DNA of 64,000 bases from a virus, in IMG/VR virus record IMGVR_UViG_3300017763_000002, positions 1 through 64,000 of that record; one strand, given 5' to 3'. Numbering within the stretch: the first letter of the stretch is position 1; each line of letters starts with the position of its first letter. The position numbers were made by a program, and so were the translations under genes. The notes beneath the pieces were generated by a model, which worked only from the letters and a program-made list of their open reading frames with translations, was not told the DNA's origin and did not search any database. Positions 1 through 6,158 of this stretch are shown here, piece after piece.

Positions 1-174
1 GCAGATCCAATGTCCAAGGTTTGCCTTGACCAACACGAACTCCATCCCGACAAGTTTCCGCTCGGCAGTACTTTTGAGTCATTCGATGAAGTCTTAGATG
101 ACATCATTTCAGACTTGACAAGATTGCAAGATGAGCGTAGAATAGAGGCATCTTTTCAATCAGCACAACTATAA
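1..174 (+). CDS. Partial or small ORF at left edge, unknown
   Basis: An open frame runs from base 1 to a TAA at 172-174 (57 codons). An ATG at position 10 could be the real start, giving 54 aa, or the gene may begin outside the window. The visible protein ends in an acidic, helix-prone stretch rich in Asp, Ile and Leu. No family is recognised. It is the first of a rightward run of tiny genes with 10-40 nt spacing. Confidence 0.5.
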   Translation, partial: ADPMSKVCLDQHELHPDKFPLGSTFESFDEVLDDIISDLTRLQDERRIEASFQSAQL

Positions 175-185
175 CACAAAAAATT

Positions 186-389
186 ATGCAAGTATACGAC
201 ACACCCGAAGCAATTGATATGTTCAGATTAACCGCTCTTAAAGGAGCTTTAAAGATGGAGGTTCTTGGTATGACTCGAAGAGGTCAATCAGCTTATTCAA
301 TTGTAAAACAAGAGCTTGGACTTAAAGGCAACAAGAAATCTGTACTCACAAAACTAGAACAAATCATAGAGAACGCCAAAAATGGGTAA
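186..389 (+). CDS. Conserved small phage protein, 67 aa
   Basis: Unknown function. The protein begins MQVYDTPEAIDMFRLTALKG and has a central basic segment (TRRGQSAY) followed by a Lys-rich C-terminus. Short proteins with a similar start (MQVY..pe.i..frl..Lk.aLk.E) and Gly/Ser/Ala-Tyr core are common in phages; that comparison is from memory. The ATG follows the preceding stop by 11 nt, and the end overlaps the next ORF by 8 nt, which suggests translational coupling. Confidence 0.75.
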   Translation: MQVYDTPEAIDMFRLTALKGALKMEVLGMTRRGQSAYSIVKQELGLKGNKKSVLTKLEQIIENAKNG

Positions 390-561
390 GAAAAACAGAG
401 AACGAGGAGTCCCAAGTCAAGAACAGCACTTGGATTTATATAAAAAAGCAAAGTTAAATTCTCACACAGGAGCTAAGCCCCTTGTGGCACACATTAACAA
501 CCCCAATGTCATGGTCACACAAAAGGTGAGAAAAGCACAAGAGGCACGAAAAAAGTCTTGA
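382..561 (+). CDS. Small basic protein, 59 aa
   Basis: Unrecognised ORF starting inside the last codons of the upstream gene (8 nt overlap). It is rich in Lys, Arg and Gln (starts MGKKNRERGVPSQEQH) and ends in a basic helix (QKVRKAQEARKKS). The TGA stop at 559-561 lies within the -35 box of the next promoter (TTGACT, 558-563), an arrangement seen several times in this region. Basic composition is compatible with nucleic-acid binding, but nothing shows it. Confidence 0.6.
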   Translation: MGKKNRERGVPSQEQHLDLYKKAKLNSHTGAKPLVAHINNPNVMVTQKVRKAQEARKKS

Positions 562-586
562 CTTTACATACCACATTTGAGATAAT
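558..586 (+). promoter_or_regulatory. Type I promoter for the 593 gene
   Basis: TTGACT (558-563), 17 nt spacer, GATAAT (581-586), then 6 nt to the ATG at 593. The predicted transcription start falls at or beside the A of the start codon, so the mRNA would be leaderless. Confidence 0.75.
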
Positions 587-592
587 TATATC

Positions 593-862
593 ATGTTAGA
601 TTATATTAGAGCAAACTGCGAGTTACCACCTCTTGAAGATCACCCCACTTACGACAAAGATTCTGATATGTGGGAGTTATACTTTGAAGAACTTTTACCT
701 TCTTGGTATGTAAAAAGTGAAGGAGAACATCCCGAACTAATTACCCTTCACTTTGAAACTGAGGGCGAAGCCGTAGAAATTTTACACCAACTACCAACAA
801 TCCAAAATGAAAGGATAGCTTATGAAACTACTGAGCAAAATCAAGAACCTGTTCTCTCCTAA
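593..862 (+). CDS. Hypothetical acidic protein, 89 aa
   Basis: No family recognised. The protein is strongly acidic and rich in aromatic residues in its first 45 residues (YIRANCELPPLEDHP, then a Trp-Glu-Leu-Tyr segment), which suggests a small globular fold. It has a leaderless-type promoter of its own. Its last 41 nt overlap the start of the next gene in another frame, so the two are probably co-translated. Confidence 0.7.
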   Translation: MLDYIRANCELPPLEDHPTYDKDSDMWELYFEELLPSWYVKSEGEHPELITLHFETEGEAVEILHQLPTIQNERIAYETTEQNQEPVLS

Positions 863-1052
863 GTACCAAGTGGTATATACCACTGAAGACGGAAGGACAG
901 AGCGTTATACCATCAATCGCCCGCAACACGATTACGAGTTTGGCAACAATACGGAAGGTCGTAATGTTGTTGGGTTTCGTGCTTTTTGTCATAACCGAGG
1001 AGGAATTCGTTCTTTTAGGTATGACCGAGTGAAAGCTTTAGCTAAGGTATAA
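822..1052 (+). CDS. Small WYL-like protein, 76 aa
   Basis: Residues about 16-74 follow the pattern of a WYL-domain core: a beta strand with YTTEDGRTERYTINRP, then NVVGFRAFCHNRGGIRSFR, ending YDRVKAL. WYL domains are ligand-sensing beta-barrels often found in transcriptional regulators. Here the domain stands alone without a helix-turn-helix, after a short basic N-terminus (MKLLSKIKNLFSPK). The start overlaps the upstream gene by 41 nt and has a weak AGGAT ribosome-binding site. A regulatory role is inference. Confidence 0.6.
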   Translation: MKLLSKIKNLFSPKYQVVYTTEDGRTERYTINRPQHDYEFGNNTEGRNVVGFRAFCHNRGGIRSFRYDRVKALAKV

Positions 1053-1054
1053 CA

Positions 1055-1216
1055 ATGAAAACCACCGCACAAATCAAAGCTCGTATTCGTGAGCTAGGCT
1101 ATGAATTAATGCAAGCCGAAATTGCTGACAGCTATTGCGAAAATTTTGTATCGAAAAGACAGGAGCATAACTTGCTTCTCGAAAAGCTTTACAAGCTCGA
1201 AAAACGAGTGTTTTAA
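1055..1216 (+). CDS. Small helical protein, 53 aa
   Basis: This ORF lies 2 nt after the preceding stop and ends just before a strong terminator (1251-1287). The peptide is entirely helix-forming and charged (begins MKTTAQIKARIRELGYELMQ, ends KLYKLEKRVF), with heptad-like Leu spacing compatible with a short coiled coil. No family is recognised. It is probably the last gene of the 593-1216 transcription unit. Confidence 0.6.
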   Translation: MKTTAQIKARIRELGYELMQAEIADSYCENFVSKRQEHNLLLEKLYKLEKRVF

Positions 1217-1250
1217 ATACTTTCATAACTTGTTCGAACAAATGCAGCTC

Positions 1251-1287
1251 GCCCCCATCCTTATTGCTAGGGTGGGGGCTTTGTTGT
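1251..1287 (+). terminator. Rho-independent terminator
   Basis: A 10-bp GC stem with one G-U pair (1251-1260 with 1270-1279), a 9-nt loop, then a T-rich tail. It lies 35 nt after the 1216 stop. Confidence 0.85.
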
Positions 1288-1357
1288 TGGTAGTCAAGGC
1301 TTTGTGAAATTTTCACCCTGCCGGATTTTTGCAAATCCTTGCCGGACAACGACTTAG
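1281..1357. repeat. Palindromic intergenic repeat, copy A
   Basis: Imperfect inverted repeat. The right arm (about 1323-1357) has the core ATTTTTGCAAATCCTTG followed by ACGACTTAG. The left arm, read on the other strand, gives a related string. An inner perfect hairpin GTGAAA-T-TTTCAC also sits in the left half. One of six copies in 1.2-7.7 kb. Confidence 0.65.
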
Positions 1358-1393
1358 GCACTGAAAAAAATGTATTTATTAGTCATTTTATGC

Positions 1394-1421
1394 TTGCACT
1401 TTGTTTGTCTTCTGTCATAAT
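1394..1421 (+). promoter_or_regulatory. Type I promoter for the 1429 gene
   Basis: TTGCAC (1394-1399), 16 nt spacer, CATAAT (1416-1421), then 7 nt to the ATG at 1429. Leaderless geometry. Confidence 0.6.
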
Positions 1422-1428
1422 TATATAC

Positions 1429-1662
1429 ATGAAGATTAATGATAACAATCCACCATTCGACCCAAACGCAGAAGATGCAGTGCATGCTATCTTGGATGTT
1501 CTTAACGAAATGTTTATTCAACCTGCCTACAACGCAGGCGAGATTGACTCAGAAGATGAAGAAGTTCTCTTCAACATTCTTGGTGCAATGAAGATCATCG
1601 GGCAAAAAGCAAGAGCTTACGAAATTATAGAAGATCAAGATTCTTCCCTTTATCGTAATTAA
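1429..1662 (+). CDS. Hypothetical acidic protein, 77 aa
   Basis: No family recognised. Start chosen at 1429 because a promoter ends 7 nt upstream and the longer reading would need to start inside the palindromic repeat. The protein begins MKINDNNPPFDPNAEDAVHA and is highly acidic (GEIDSEDEEVLFNILGAMK) with amphipathic helices. Low pI and small size resemble DNA-mimic or host-takeover proteins, but there is no specific evidence for that. Confidence 0.7.
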   Translation: MKINDNNPPFDPNAEDAVHAILDVLNEMFIQPAYNAGEIDSEDEEVLFNILGAMKIIGQKARAYEIIEDQDSSLYRN

Positions 1663-1666
1663 TTGC

Positions 1667-1695
1667 TTGACTTTTACTATATATTCACTTATACT
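1667..1695 (+). promoter_or_regulatory. Type I promoter for DUF932 gene
   Basis: TTGACT (1667-1672), 17 nt spacer, TATACT (1690-1695). The gene start at 1735 leaves a leader of about 33 nt, longer than at the other type I sites. Confidence 0.75.
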
Positions 1696-1734
1696 TATAT
1701 TATAACAATCGAAAATCCTAAACTTAAAAAAAAT

Positions 1735-2532
1735 ATGTTAGATACAACTCAAGAAACCCCTCGTCTTAACCTCCGCATTTGCGGTAATCGCTCATCCATT
1801 GTTGATATGGACGCTGTTCGCAGAGTACCAACTCCGCAACCAACCAACAGATGGAAACCAATCCCGCACTCAAAAGTTGTAGATGTTACTCGCAACAATC
1901 TTGAAGATAAAGGTTTTGAGATTCTCAATGAATGTCACAATGTCACCAAAGGCGGTGAGCATTACTTTGGAATGTTTCAAGTTAATCATGCAGACCTTTC
2001 CGACAATGGCGGTGAGCGTGGTTGTGTAGTTGGCATGAGAAATTCACATGACAAACTTTTCGCAGCAGGTTTGTGTGCAGGTGACGCTCCATTTATTTGC
2101 GACAATCTCATCTTTCACAATGAAGTTGTTTTCACTCGCAAGCATGTCGGAGATGTAAACAAAGAACTCGTAGATCGAGTGCAAAAGATCACCGAGTATC
2201 TCATCCCAATGTGGACTCGCCAAAACGATAGAGTTGCATCTTACAAAGAGGTGGCACTCAATGATCGTGAAGCCCAACATCTTATTTTCGATGTTTACGA
2301 GGCAGGAATCAAGACCAATCTTATTGGCAAATCCCTTCCTACCCAAGCGTGGGAGCAATGGAAAAGTTCCGATCACAAAGTCTTTCAAGATCGTAACCTC
2401 AATTCGCTTTACAACGCTTTTACCGAAGTGAGCAAAGGACGCAATGTCATGCACTTGCCCAAAAGATCAGAAATCTTTCACAATGCTTTTGATCCTGTAG
2501 CAGGAGTAGAGTCTTTCGAGCTTGTAGCTTAA
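1735..2532 (+). CDS. DUF932 family protein
   Basis: 265 aa with the features of the DUF932 (phage/plasmid-like) family: a central stretch with GGEHYFGMFQVN, then GERGCVVGMRNSHDKLFAAG, CDNLIFHNE and a C-terminal region ending in an FNAFTEV-like helix. Members are widespread on phages and plasmids; their biochemical role is not established. Start chosen at the ATG at 1735, since an upstream extension would read through the promoter. Codon use is richer in C-ending codons than in genes after 8.7 kb, suggesting strong expression. Confidence 0.85.
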   Translation: MLDTTQETPRLNLRICGNRSSIVDMDAVRRVPTPQPTNRWKPIPHSKVVDVTRNNLEDKGFEILNECHNVTKGGEHYFGMFQVNHADLSDNGGERGCVVGMRNSHDKLFAAGLCAGDAPFICDNLIFHNEVVFTRKHVGDVNKELVDRVQKITEYLIPMWTRQNDRVASYKEVALNDREAQHLIFDVYEAGIKTNLIGKSLPTQAWEQWKSSDHKVFQDRNLNSLYNAFTEVSKGRNVMHLPKRSEIFHNAFDPVAGVESFELVA

Positions 2533-2562
2533 TTTTAACACTAAAAAAAGGAAATCATAATT

Positions 2563-2790
2563 ATGAAATGCCGTAATCTCAACGAAGTATTAGACTCACG
2601 CAAGGGACGATTTGTATCTGTCCTCCTTAAAAACGGACTAAAGCGAGAGCTTTATTCCGCTAAGGTTCACGATTACAACTCCAAGGTTGTCCGCTTCAAG
2701 GACACCAATGGAGGTGAGCGTAGGGTCAGCAGATCTAAGATTGTAAGGGTAAAGGTCGCAGAGCGTGCCTTTAAGCGTACAAGAGCTTAG
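2563..2790 (+). CDS. Small basic SH3-like protein, 75 aa
   Basis: Unknown. The start has a plausible AAAGGAAA ribosome-binding site, unlike the leaderless neighbours. The sequence looks all-beta with a very basic C-terminus (GGERRVSRSKIVRVKVAERA then FKRTRA), like a small SH3-type barrel: Val-rich strand, VVRFKDTNGGERRV hairpin, then basic strand. Nucleic-acid binding is a guess. It follows DUF932 by 30 nt and ends before a strong terminator. Confidence 0.7.
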   Translation: MKCRNLNEVLDSRKGRFVSVLLKNGLKRELYSAKVHDYNSKVVRFKDTNGGERRVSRSKIVRVKVAERAFKRTRA

Positions 2791-2812
2791 GTCAAATACC
2801 TAACCTAAAAAG

Positions 2813-2839
2813 CCCCTTGTGAAAGCAAGGGGTTTTTTT
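2813..2839 (+). terminator. Rho-independent terminator
   Basis: Perfect 7-bp stem CCCCTTG/CAAGGGG with a 6-nt loop and seven T residues, 22 nt after the 2790 stop. It ends the DUF932 operon. Confidence 0.93.
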
Positions 2840-2844
2840 GTATC

Positions 2845-2912
2845 TTGTTGTCTTGGAGTGACTTGCGAAATTTCCGGCCCGTAAATTTTTCGCAAGTTAT
2901 TGATAGTGATAG
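2845..2912. repeat. Palindromic intergenic repeat, copy B
   Basis: The most self-complementary copy: ACTTGCGAAA (2861-2870) pairs perfectly with TTTCGCAAGT (2888-2897). It lies directly between a terminator and the next promoter. Confidence 0.7.
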
Positions 2913-2934
2913 GTTTATGTGTGAAAAAAAAGTG

Positions 2935-2962
2935 TTGACACGCTCGGTCTATATGTTATTAT
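2935..2962 (+). promoter_or_regulatory. Type I promoter for the 2969 gene
   Basis: Consensus TTGACA (2935-2940), 16 nt spacer, TATTAT (2957-2962), then 6 nt to the ATG at 2969. Predicted leaderless start. Confidence 0.85.
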
Positions 2963-2968
2963 ATAGAT

Positions 2969-3385
2969 ATGATTAGAACAAAACCAGACTCTCGCTACGA
3001 CATCGACTATGACCGAAAGGTGTTCGTATACAAAAACCTTCATAAGAATTGCTGGAGCGTTCGCCAGGACGGATTAGTCAAGGCTCATTCGGATGGATCT
3101 CCAATTTCTATATATTCAGCAACAATGAAGGTGAACCAAAAAGGTCGTGAGCGTGTGATTCGTGAAAAGAGCAAGAATGTTCATGCCGGTGTCTCAGGCT
3201 ATCTTCGCTTTTACCTAGACACTGTGTGGCACGGATGGGTTGACATGGTCGAGATAACATACAATCCTTACAAGTATGAGTCTTTTGTACATGTCCAAAA
3301 CAAAAAGCCAAGATGGTTTGCCAGTATTTGCAAACTTTATCAAGATAAAGTTCTAGTTGAGGCTATTCGGGGCTTGACAGATTAA
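2969..3385 (+). CDS. Conserved phage protein, 138 aa
   Basis: Belongs to a protein type common in tailed phages, recognised by VYKNLHKNCWSVRQDGLV followed by a basic GRERVIREKSKNVHAGVSGY block. No function is established as far as I know. The protein is basic with many aromatic residues and ends in a short hydrophobic helix. The gene has a strong leaderless-type promoter. The next promoter's TTGACA overlaps its last codons, so the two genes have separate promoters despite the 23-nt gap. Confidence 0.8.
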   Translation: MIRTKPDSRYDIDYDRKVFVYKNLHKNCWSVRQDGLVKAHSDGSPISIYSATMKVNQKGRERVIREKSKNVHAGVSGYLRFYLDTVWHGWVDMVEITYNPYKYESFVHVQNKKPRWFASICKLYQDKVLVEAIRGLTD

Positions 3386-3402
3386 TTTATTTTCATTAGT
3401 AT
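3374..3402 (+). promoter_or_regulatory. Type I promoter for GP88 gene
   Basis: TTGACA (3374-3379), 17 nt, TAGTAT (3397-3402), 6 nt, ATG at 3409. The -35 box is inside the end of the previous gene. Confidence 0.85.
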
Positions 3403-3408
3403 AGTATC

Positions 3409-4146
3409 ATGATTAAAACAACACTTCTCACATCAGGCAATCAAAAAATTCTCAAAGGAGAAAAAATGGGTTACATTACGAAAGGCATTCATCTTGCCCC
3501 AGCAAATCTTGCGGGCTACGAAGTTTGTCGTTGGCGTTCCAAAGGATGCACAATGTCTTGTCTTAACACAGCAGGTCGTGGTCAAATGAATAGCGTTCAG
3601 CAATCACGCATTGCAAAGACAAAGTTATTCTTTGAGCGTAAAGCTGAGTTTATGACTAAGCTATGCAAAGAGATTACAAGCACTTACCGCTCGGCTCTCA
3701 AGAAAGAAATGCAAGCTGTTTTCCGTCTCAATCTTACAAGTGACATTTCATGGGAAGATGTTCAGCTATTTAAAGGCTCAAACATTTTTAAGCACTTTGA
3801 GGGCATTCAGTTCTACGATTATACTAAGTCATTCAAAAGAATGTGTTCTTTCCTCGATAAGCCGTTCATCAAGGGCGAAGCAAAGTTTCCTTCCAATTAT
3901 CATTTAACCTTCTCTCGTAGTGAAAACAACGACAAGAAGTGTGAGATGGTTCTTGCTATGGGTGGCAATGTTGCGGTTGTATTTCGCAATCAGTTGCCTA
4001 AGACTTGGAAAGGTTACGAGGTTGTCAATGGTGATGATACTGACTTGCGTTTTCTTGACAGCCGTGGTGTTGTTGTTGGTCTTATTGAAAAGGGCATGGC
4101 AAAGAAAGATTCCACAGGCTTTGTGCAAGAAGGTATTGACTCCTAA
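3409..4146 (+). CDS. GP88 family phage protein
   Basis: 245 aa. The N-terminal third matches the phage GP88 family: MGYITKGIHLAPANLAGYEV, then a CRWRSKGCTMSCLNTAGRG cysteine motif and SVQQSRIAKTKLFFE. The later part has strand-rich segments with FRLNLTSDISWED and a C-terminal GIDS. The three Cys residues (CxxxxxxxCxxxC) may bind metal. Function in phages is unknown. Upstream, codons 1-19 may not be translated if initiation is at the MGYITK methionine, but the promoter geometry favours 3409. Confidence 0.85.
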   Translation: MIKTTLLTSGNQKILKGEKMGYITKGIHLAPANLAGYEVCRWRSKGCTMSCLNTAGRGQMNSVQQSRIAKTKLFFERKAEFMTKLCKEITSTYRSALKKEMQAVFRLNLTSDISWEDVQLFKGSNIFKHFEGIQFYDYTKSFKRMCSFLDKPFIKGEAKFPSNYHLTFSRSENNDKKCEMVLAMGGNVAVVFRNQLPKTWKGYEVVNGDDTDLRFLDSRGVVVGLIEKGMAKKDSTGFVQEGIDS

Positions 4147-4163
4147 TCTCAATTTGATATAAT
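4136..4163 (+). promoter_or_regulatory. Type I promoter for the 4170 gene
   Basis: TTGACT (4136-4141), 16 nt, perfect TATAAT (4158-4163), 6 nt, ATG at 4170. It overlaps the stop of the GP88 gene. Confidence 0.9.
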
Positions 4164-4169
4164 TAAGTT

Positions 4170-4379
4170 ATGAAAAAGACAAAATTTATCTTAACATTAT
4201 CTAACGATAGCATTCCCATCATAGCGGAGGTTTGTGCCTTGAGGGTATTAGAAAGTGATGAAAAAGTATTGGGAAGAGCTTGTGTTATGGAAAATGTAAA
4301 AAAGAAAAACTTTATCGACATAACAAGAAAAGCCAATTATAAAGAAGGAAAGTTATATGCCCAGGCAGACTATGTATAA
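4170..4379 (+). CDS. Hypothetical protein, 69 aa
   Basis: Unrecognised. It has a strong leaderless-type promoter. The protein begins MKKTKFILTLSNDSIPIIAE and ends YKEGKLYAQADYV, with alternating strands and basic linkers. It is the last rightward gene before transcription converges with the leftward block, and its stop lies inside the first copy of a 15-bp direct repeat. Confidence 0.75.
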   Translation: MKKTKFILTLSNDSIPIIAEVCALRVLESDEKVLGRACVMENVKKKNFIDITRKANYKEGKLYAQADYV

Positions 4380-4411
4380 ATAGCCAAATAGAGCAAATAA
4401 ATAGCCAAATA
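4376..4411. repeat. 15-bp direct repeat pair
   Basis: ATAAATAGCCAAATA occurs at 4376-4390 and again, identical, at 4397-4411 (period 21 bp). It lies between the convergent gene blocks, next to palindrome copy C. Confidence 0.85.
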
Positions 4412-4437
4412 CATTATTTTTTTAATCATATCAATCT

Positions 4438-4517
4438 GTAAGTCGTTGAAGTTCAATGGCTTGCAGATTTTTTGCCCCGTCAGTTTTTTGCAAACTGTTG
4501 GCTATCAGCGTTTTAGG
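4438..4517. repeat. Palindromic intergenic repeat, copy C
   Basis: Clear two-armed copy. The left arm on the minus strand reads TCTGCAAGCCATTG then CAACGACTTAC. The right arm on the plus strand reads CAGTTTTTTGCAAACTG, itself a 6-bp hairpin, then GGCTATCAGCGTTTTAG. The centre is GCCCCGTC. It lies between convergent genes. Confidence 0.7.
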
Positions 4518-4598
4518 TTAACGCTTTAGAGTAGGATAGAATAATTCTTTGATGCCACCGATCACGCACGAAACGAGAAAAATTGTAATCAATTCCAT
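4518..4598 (-). CDS. Predicted 26-aa membrane peptide
   Basis: The ATG overlaps the stop of the upstream gene as TAATG. The peptide has a hydrophobic core, ITIFLVSCVIGGI, long enough for one short membrane span, followed by a KELFYP segment and a basic end. The stop borders palindrome copy C. A second peptide of the same type (28 aa, 5535-5621) has the same position relative to copy D. Translational coupling and composition support it, but size makes it tentative. Confidence 0.45.
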   Translation of the reverse strand: MELITIFLVSCVIGGIKELFYPTLKR

Positions 4599-4813
4599 TA
4601 CTTAGATAGTTCTAGCTTGCGGTTGTCAAGGATGAATCCGATTACTTTATTGACTCTTTCGATTGACTTGTCAATGGTTCTTTGGGCGTGTTCGCTCGCT
4701 TCCATCTCCTGAAGTAGATTACGCAAGAACTTGAGTTCTCCGTTTGTCGTTGCTAATTCCATCGCTGTTTTGTCAACAAGCTTTGGATCTTCTAGTTTTT
4801 CGATTAATTCCAT
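4598..4813 (-). CDS. Small coiled-coil protein, 71 aa
   Basis: Almost fully helical with heptad-spaced hydrophobics (starts MELIEKLEDPKLVDKTAMEL, later LRNLLQEMEAS, SIERVNKVIGFIL). No family recognised. It has a type I promoter at 4818-4847. The stop TAA shares a base with the start of a downstream 26-aa membrane peptide. Confidence 0.75.
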   Translation of the reverse strand: MELIEKLEDPKLVDKTAMELATTNGELKFLRNLLQEMEASEHAQRTIDKSIERVNKVIGFILDNRKLELSK

Positions 4814-4817
4814 GATA

Positions 4818-4847
4818 TTATTATGAATGAATGAGTTTAAAAGTCAA
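4818..4847 (-). promoter_or_regulatory. Type I promoter for the 4813 gene
   Basis: On the minus strand TTGACT (4847-4842), 18 nt, TAATAA (4823-4818), then 4 nt to the ATG at 4813. Just after the TAA stop of the 4851 gene. Confidence 0.7.
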
Positions 4848-4850
4848 GAC

Positions 4851-5312
4851 TTATTTAAGCTCCCAAAGTTCGGGATGAGAATCCCAATGGAAGACAAACC
4901 TGCCTTGATTTTGTTGTGCAAAGTCAATCTCGAATTGAGAAGGCTCAACACCAAAACGCAAACGAAAGTTTGCTTCCGAAGCTGAAATGCCAAGCTCTTT
5001 TTTAAGCTTAACAACTTCGCCCATGCGTGGACGAGCAAGCTTATTTTTGAAAGTCTTTTCAAGCTTTGGAGCTTTTGGGGCAAAGGTTGTGGAGTCAACT
5101 TGGAAACGCTCAGGAGCAGATTCATTCCAAAGAGTAGCAACTTCGGCAGGGTCTTTGCCGTTTGCAACAAGCTTGTGAGCCATTGACTCAAGACGCTTTT
5201 GGGAGTCAACCCCACGAGTCCAAACTGAGTGGTCGTCAGCGTAGTTGTAGAACCAGTCATGTCCTTGCAAGGCGTTTATAAAGTTGGAGAGAGTATTATC
5301 AATTTTAATCAT
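4851..5312 (-). CDS. Hypothetical phage protein, 153 aa
   Basis: Unknown function. The N-terminal half has a segment seen in various phage small proteins, NALQGHDWFYNYADDHSVW, and the C-terminal half has VKLKKELGISASEANFRLRF and a final HWDSHPELWELK. Two ORFs cover this interval; this one is chosen because a type I promoter sits exactly 6 nt before its ATG and the protein has a balanced, soluble composition. Confidence 0.8.
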   Translation of the reverse strand: MIKIDNTLSNFINALQGHDWFYNYADDHSVWTRGVDSQKRLESMAHKLVANGKDPAEVATLWNESAPERFQVDSTTFAPKAPKLEKTFKNKLARPRMGEVVKLKKELGISASEANFRLRFGVEPSQFEIDFAQQNQGRFVFHWDSHPELWELK

Positions 5313-5318
5313 ATCTAT

Positions 5319-5346
5319 ATATTAACAAGTTAAGGGTGAAAGTCAA
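5319..5346 (-). promoter_or_regulatory. Type I promoter for the 5312 gene
   Basis: TTGACT (5346-5341), 16 nt, TAATAT (5324-5319), 6 nt, ATG at 5312. The upstream micropeptide's TGA stop lies in the TTGACT box. Confidence 0.85.
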
Positions 5347-5420
5347 GCTTTATTTTTTAAAACAAAGGCTAAAAGTATTTTTTCTCTTTCTGTGAGTTGT
5401 GTTTTATTAATCTTAATCAT
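5343..5420 (-). CDS. LTEREKIL micropeptide, copy 1, 25 aa
   Basis: Peptide starting MIKINKTQLTEREKILLAFV and ending LKNKA. It has an ideal type I promoter 6 nt before its ATG. A second peptide at 7442-7507 shares the LTEREKIL core and the same Lys/Ala C-terminus. Conservation at protein level between two loci with different flanking codons argues for translation. The stop TGA is part of the next gene's -35 box. Function unknown; amphipathic helix predicted. Confidence 0.6.
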   Translation of the reverse strand: MIKINKTQLTEREKILLAFVLKNKA

Positions 5421-5426
5421 ACATAC

Positions 5427-5455
5427 AATGTAGCACATAAAACCTCAAAAGTCAA
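5427..5455 (-). promoter_or_regulatory. Type I promoter for micropeptide copy 1
   Basis: TTGACT (5455-5450), 17 nt, TACATT (5432-5427), 6 nt, ATG at 5420. Confidence 0.8.
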
Positions 5456-5468
5456 GAAAAACTTTAAA

Positions 5469-5540
5469 CTATTTTATTGCACAATCCTTTTTTTGACGGG
5501 GTATTTTTTTTGCAAACCCTTGCCAGTCAATGATTTACCA
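5469..5540. repeat. Palindromic intergenic repeat, copy D
   Basis: The right half has a T-run, TGCAAACCCTTGCC and a terminal GATTTACC that contains the stop codon of the 5535 peptide. The left half contains 29 bp (5469-5497) identical to 6641-6669 in copy E. Confidence 0.7.
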
Positions 5541-5621
5541 AGGTTTTTCTTCGGTCATTATATCTTTCCACATGATGTAGAATACGATAATCCAAGGAGA
5601 GAATAGGATAAGTTCGATCAT
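5535..5621 (-). CDS. Predicted 28-aa membrane peptide
   Basis: The ATG is 4 nt after the stop of the 5626-5841 gene. The peptide MIELILFSPWIIVFYIMW is a single hydrophobic span followed by the polar tail KDIMTEEKPW. Its stop codon lies in palindrome copy D. It mirrors the 26-aa membrane peptide at 4518-4598, which also follows a small helical protein and abuts a palindrome. Tentative because of size. Confidence 0.45.
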   Translation of the reverse strand: MIELILFSPWIIVFYIMWKDIMTEEKPW

Positions 5622-5625
5622 GATG

Positions 5626-5841
5626 TTATTTTTTGCGTTGTTCGTGCAGTATCACTTGAAACTTCTTGCGAGCTTCTTGCACTGCATTGAGAGCGTCAAG
5701 AATAGCCATTCCTTGCGTCATTGTGCCTTGCCATTCGGGCGAGTTTGATACTTCAGCTAAGAAGTTGAGGTTGCCCTCGGCTTTAGATAGAGCTAGACCC
5801 ATGTCTAGTTCTGGGAAGTCCATTGCTTTCGATTCGTTCAT
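5626..5841 (-). CDS. Small helical protein, 71 aa
   Basis: No family recognised. It begins MNESKAMDFPELDMGLALSK and is helical throughout, with a basic C-terminus (EARKKFQVILHEQRKK). An ideal type I promoter ends 6 nt before its ATG. A membrane peptide follows 4 nt downstream and is probably co-translated. Confidence 0.75.
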   Translation of the reverse strand: MNESKAMDFPELDMGLALSKAEGNLNFLAEVSNSPEWQGTMTQGMAILDALNAVQEARKKFQVILHEQRKK

Positions 5842-5847
5842 ATTATG

Positions 5848-5876
5848 AATATAGTTTAAAAGGTTTTAAAAGTCAA
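5848..5876 (-). promoter_or_regulatory. Type I promoter for the 5841 gene
   Basis: TTGACT (5876-5871), 17 nt, TATATT (5853-5848), 6 nt, ATG at 5841. Confidence 0.9.
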
Positions 5877-6154
5877 GCTTTTATTTCTGTTATTCTGTTG
5901 ATGTACCATTCGGCATTATCGCCTTCTTTACCTATAACGCCACGCTTGAATTGGACTTTGGTTTGTAGCTTGTTTACGAGAGCCTTTACCTTTCTTCTTA
6001 CTTCGTGCTTGTCTTCAGCTTGAATTTCGAAGATGTTGTTTGTCATGTGCGTATCAATGAATGAATTTGTATTAGTGTTCCACAAAGGAAGTTTTTCCTC
6101 TCGTTCTATAGAGGAGACATGAACATTTGCGATGAATTTTTTATTCTTTAACAT
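5873..6154 (-). CDS. Hypothetical protein, 93 aa
   Basis: Unrecognised. Start taken at 6154 (MLKNKKFIANVHVSSIEREE), 4 nt after the stop of the upstream gene; a longer reading would overlap that gene by over 100 nt. The protein is basic with an IFEIQAEDKHEVRRKVKAL helix in its middle. It ends EIKA-stop, the TGA being inside the next gene's TTGACT box. Confidence 0.7.
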   Translation of the reverse strand: MLKNKKFIANVHVSSIEREEKLPLWNTNTNSFIDTHMTNNIFEIQAEDKHEVRRKVKALVNKLQTKVQFKRGVIGKEGDNAEWYINRITEIKA

Positions 6155-6158
6155 TTTA

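Noticed and set aside
1074-1361. 95-aa leftward ORF opposite the 1055 gene, terminator and palindrome A
   Set aside because: It covers a strong terminator and a repeat on the other strand, has no promoter or ribosome-binding site, and its composition is that of an antisense frame.
2044-2454. 136-aa leftward ORF inside DUF932
   Set aside because: Fully antisense to a well-supported family gene; it arises from C-ending codons of the real gene.
4844-5260. 138-aa leftward ORF nearly coextensive with the 153-aa gene
   Set aside because: Low-complexity Leu/Thr/Ser-rich translation, while the competing frame has an exact promoter and protein-like composition.
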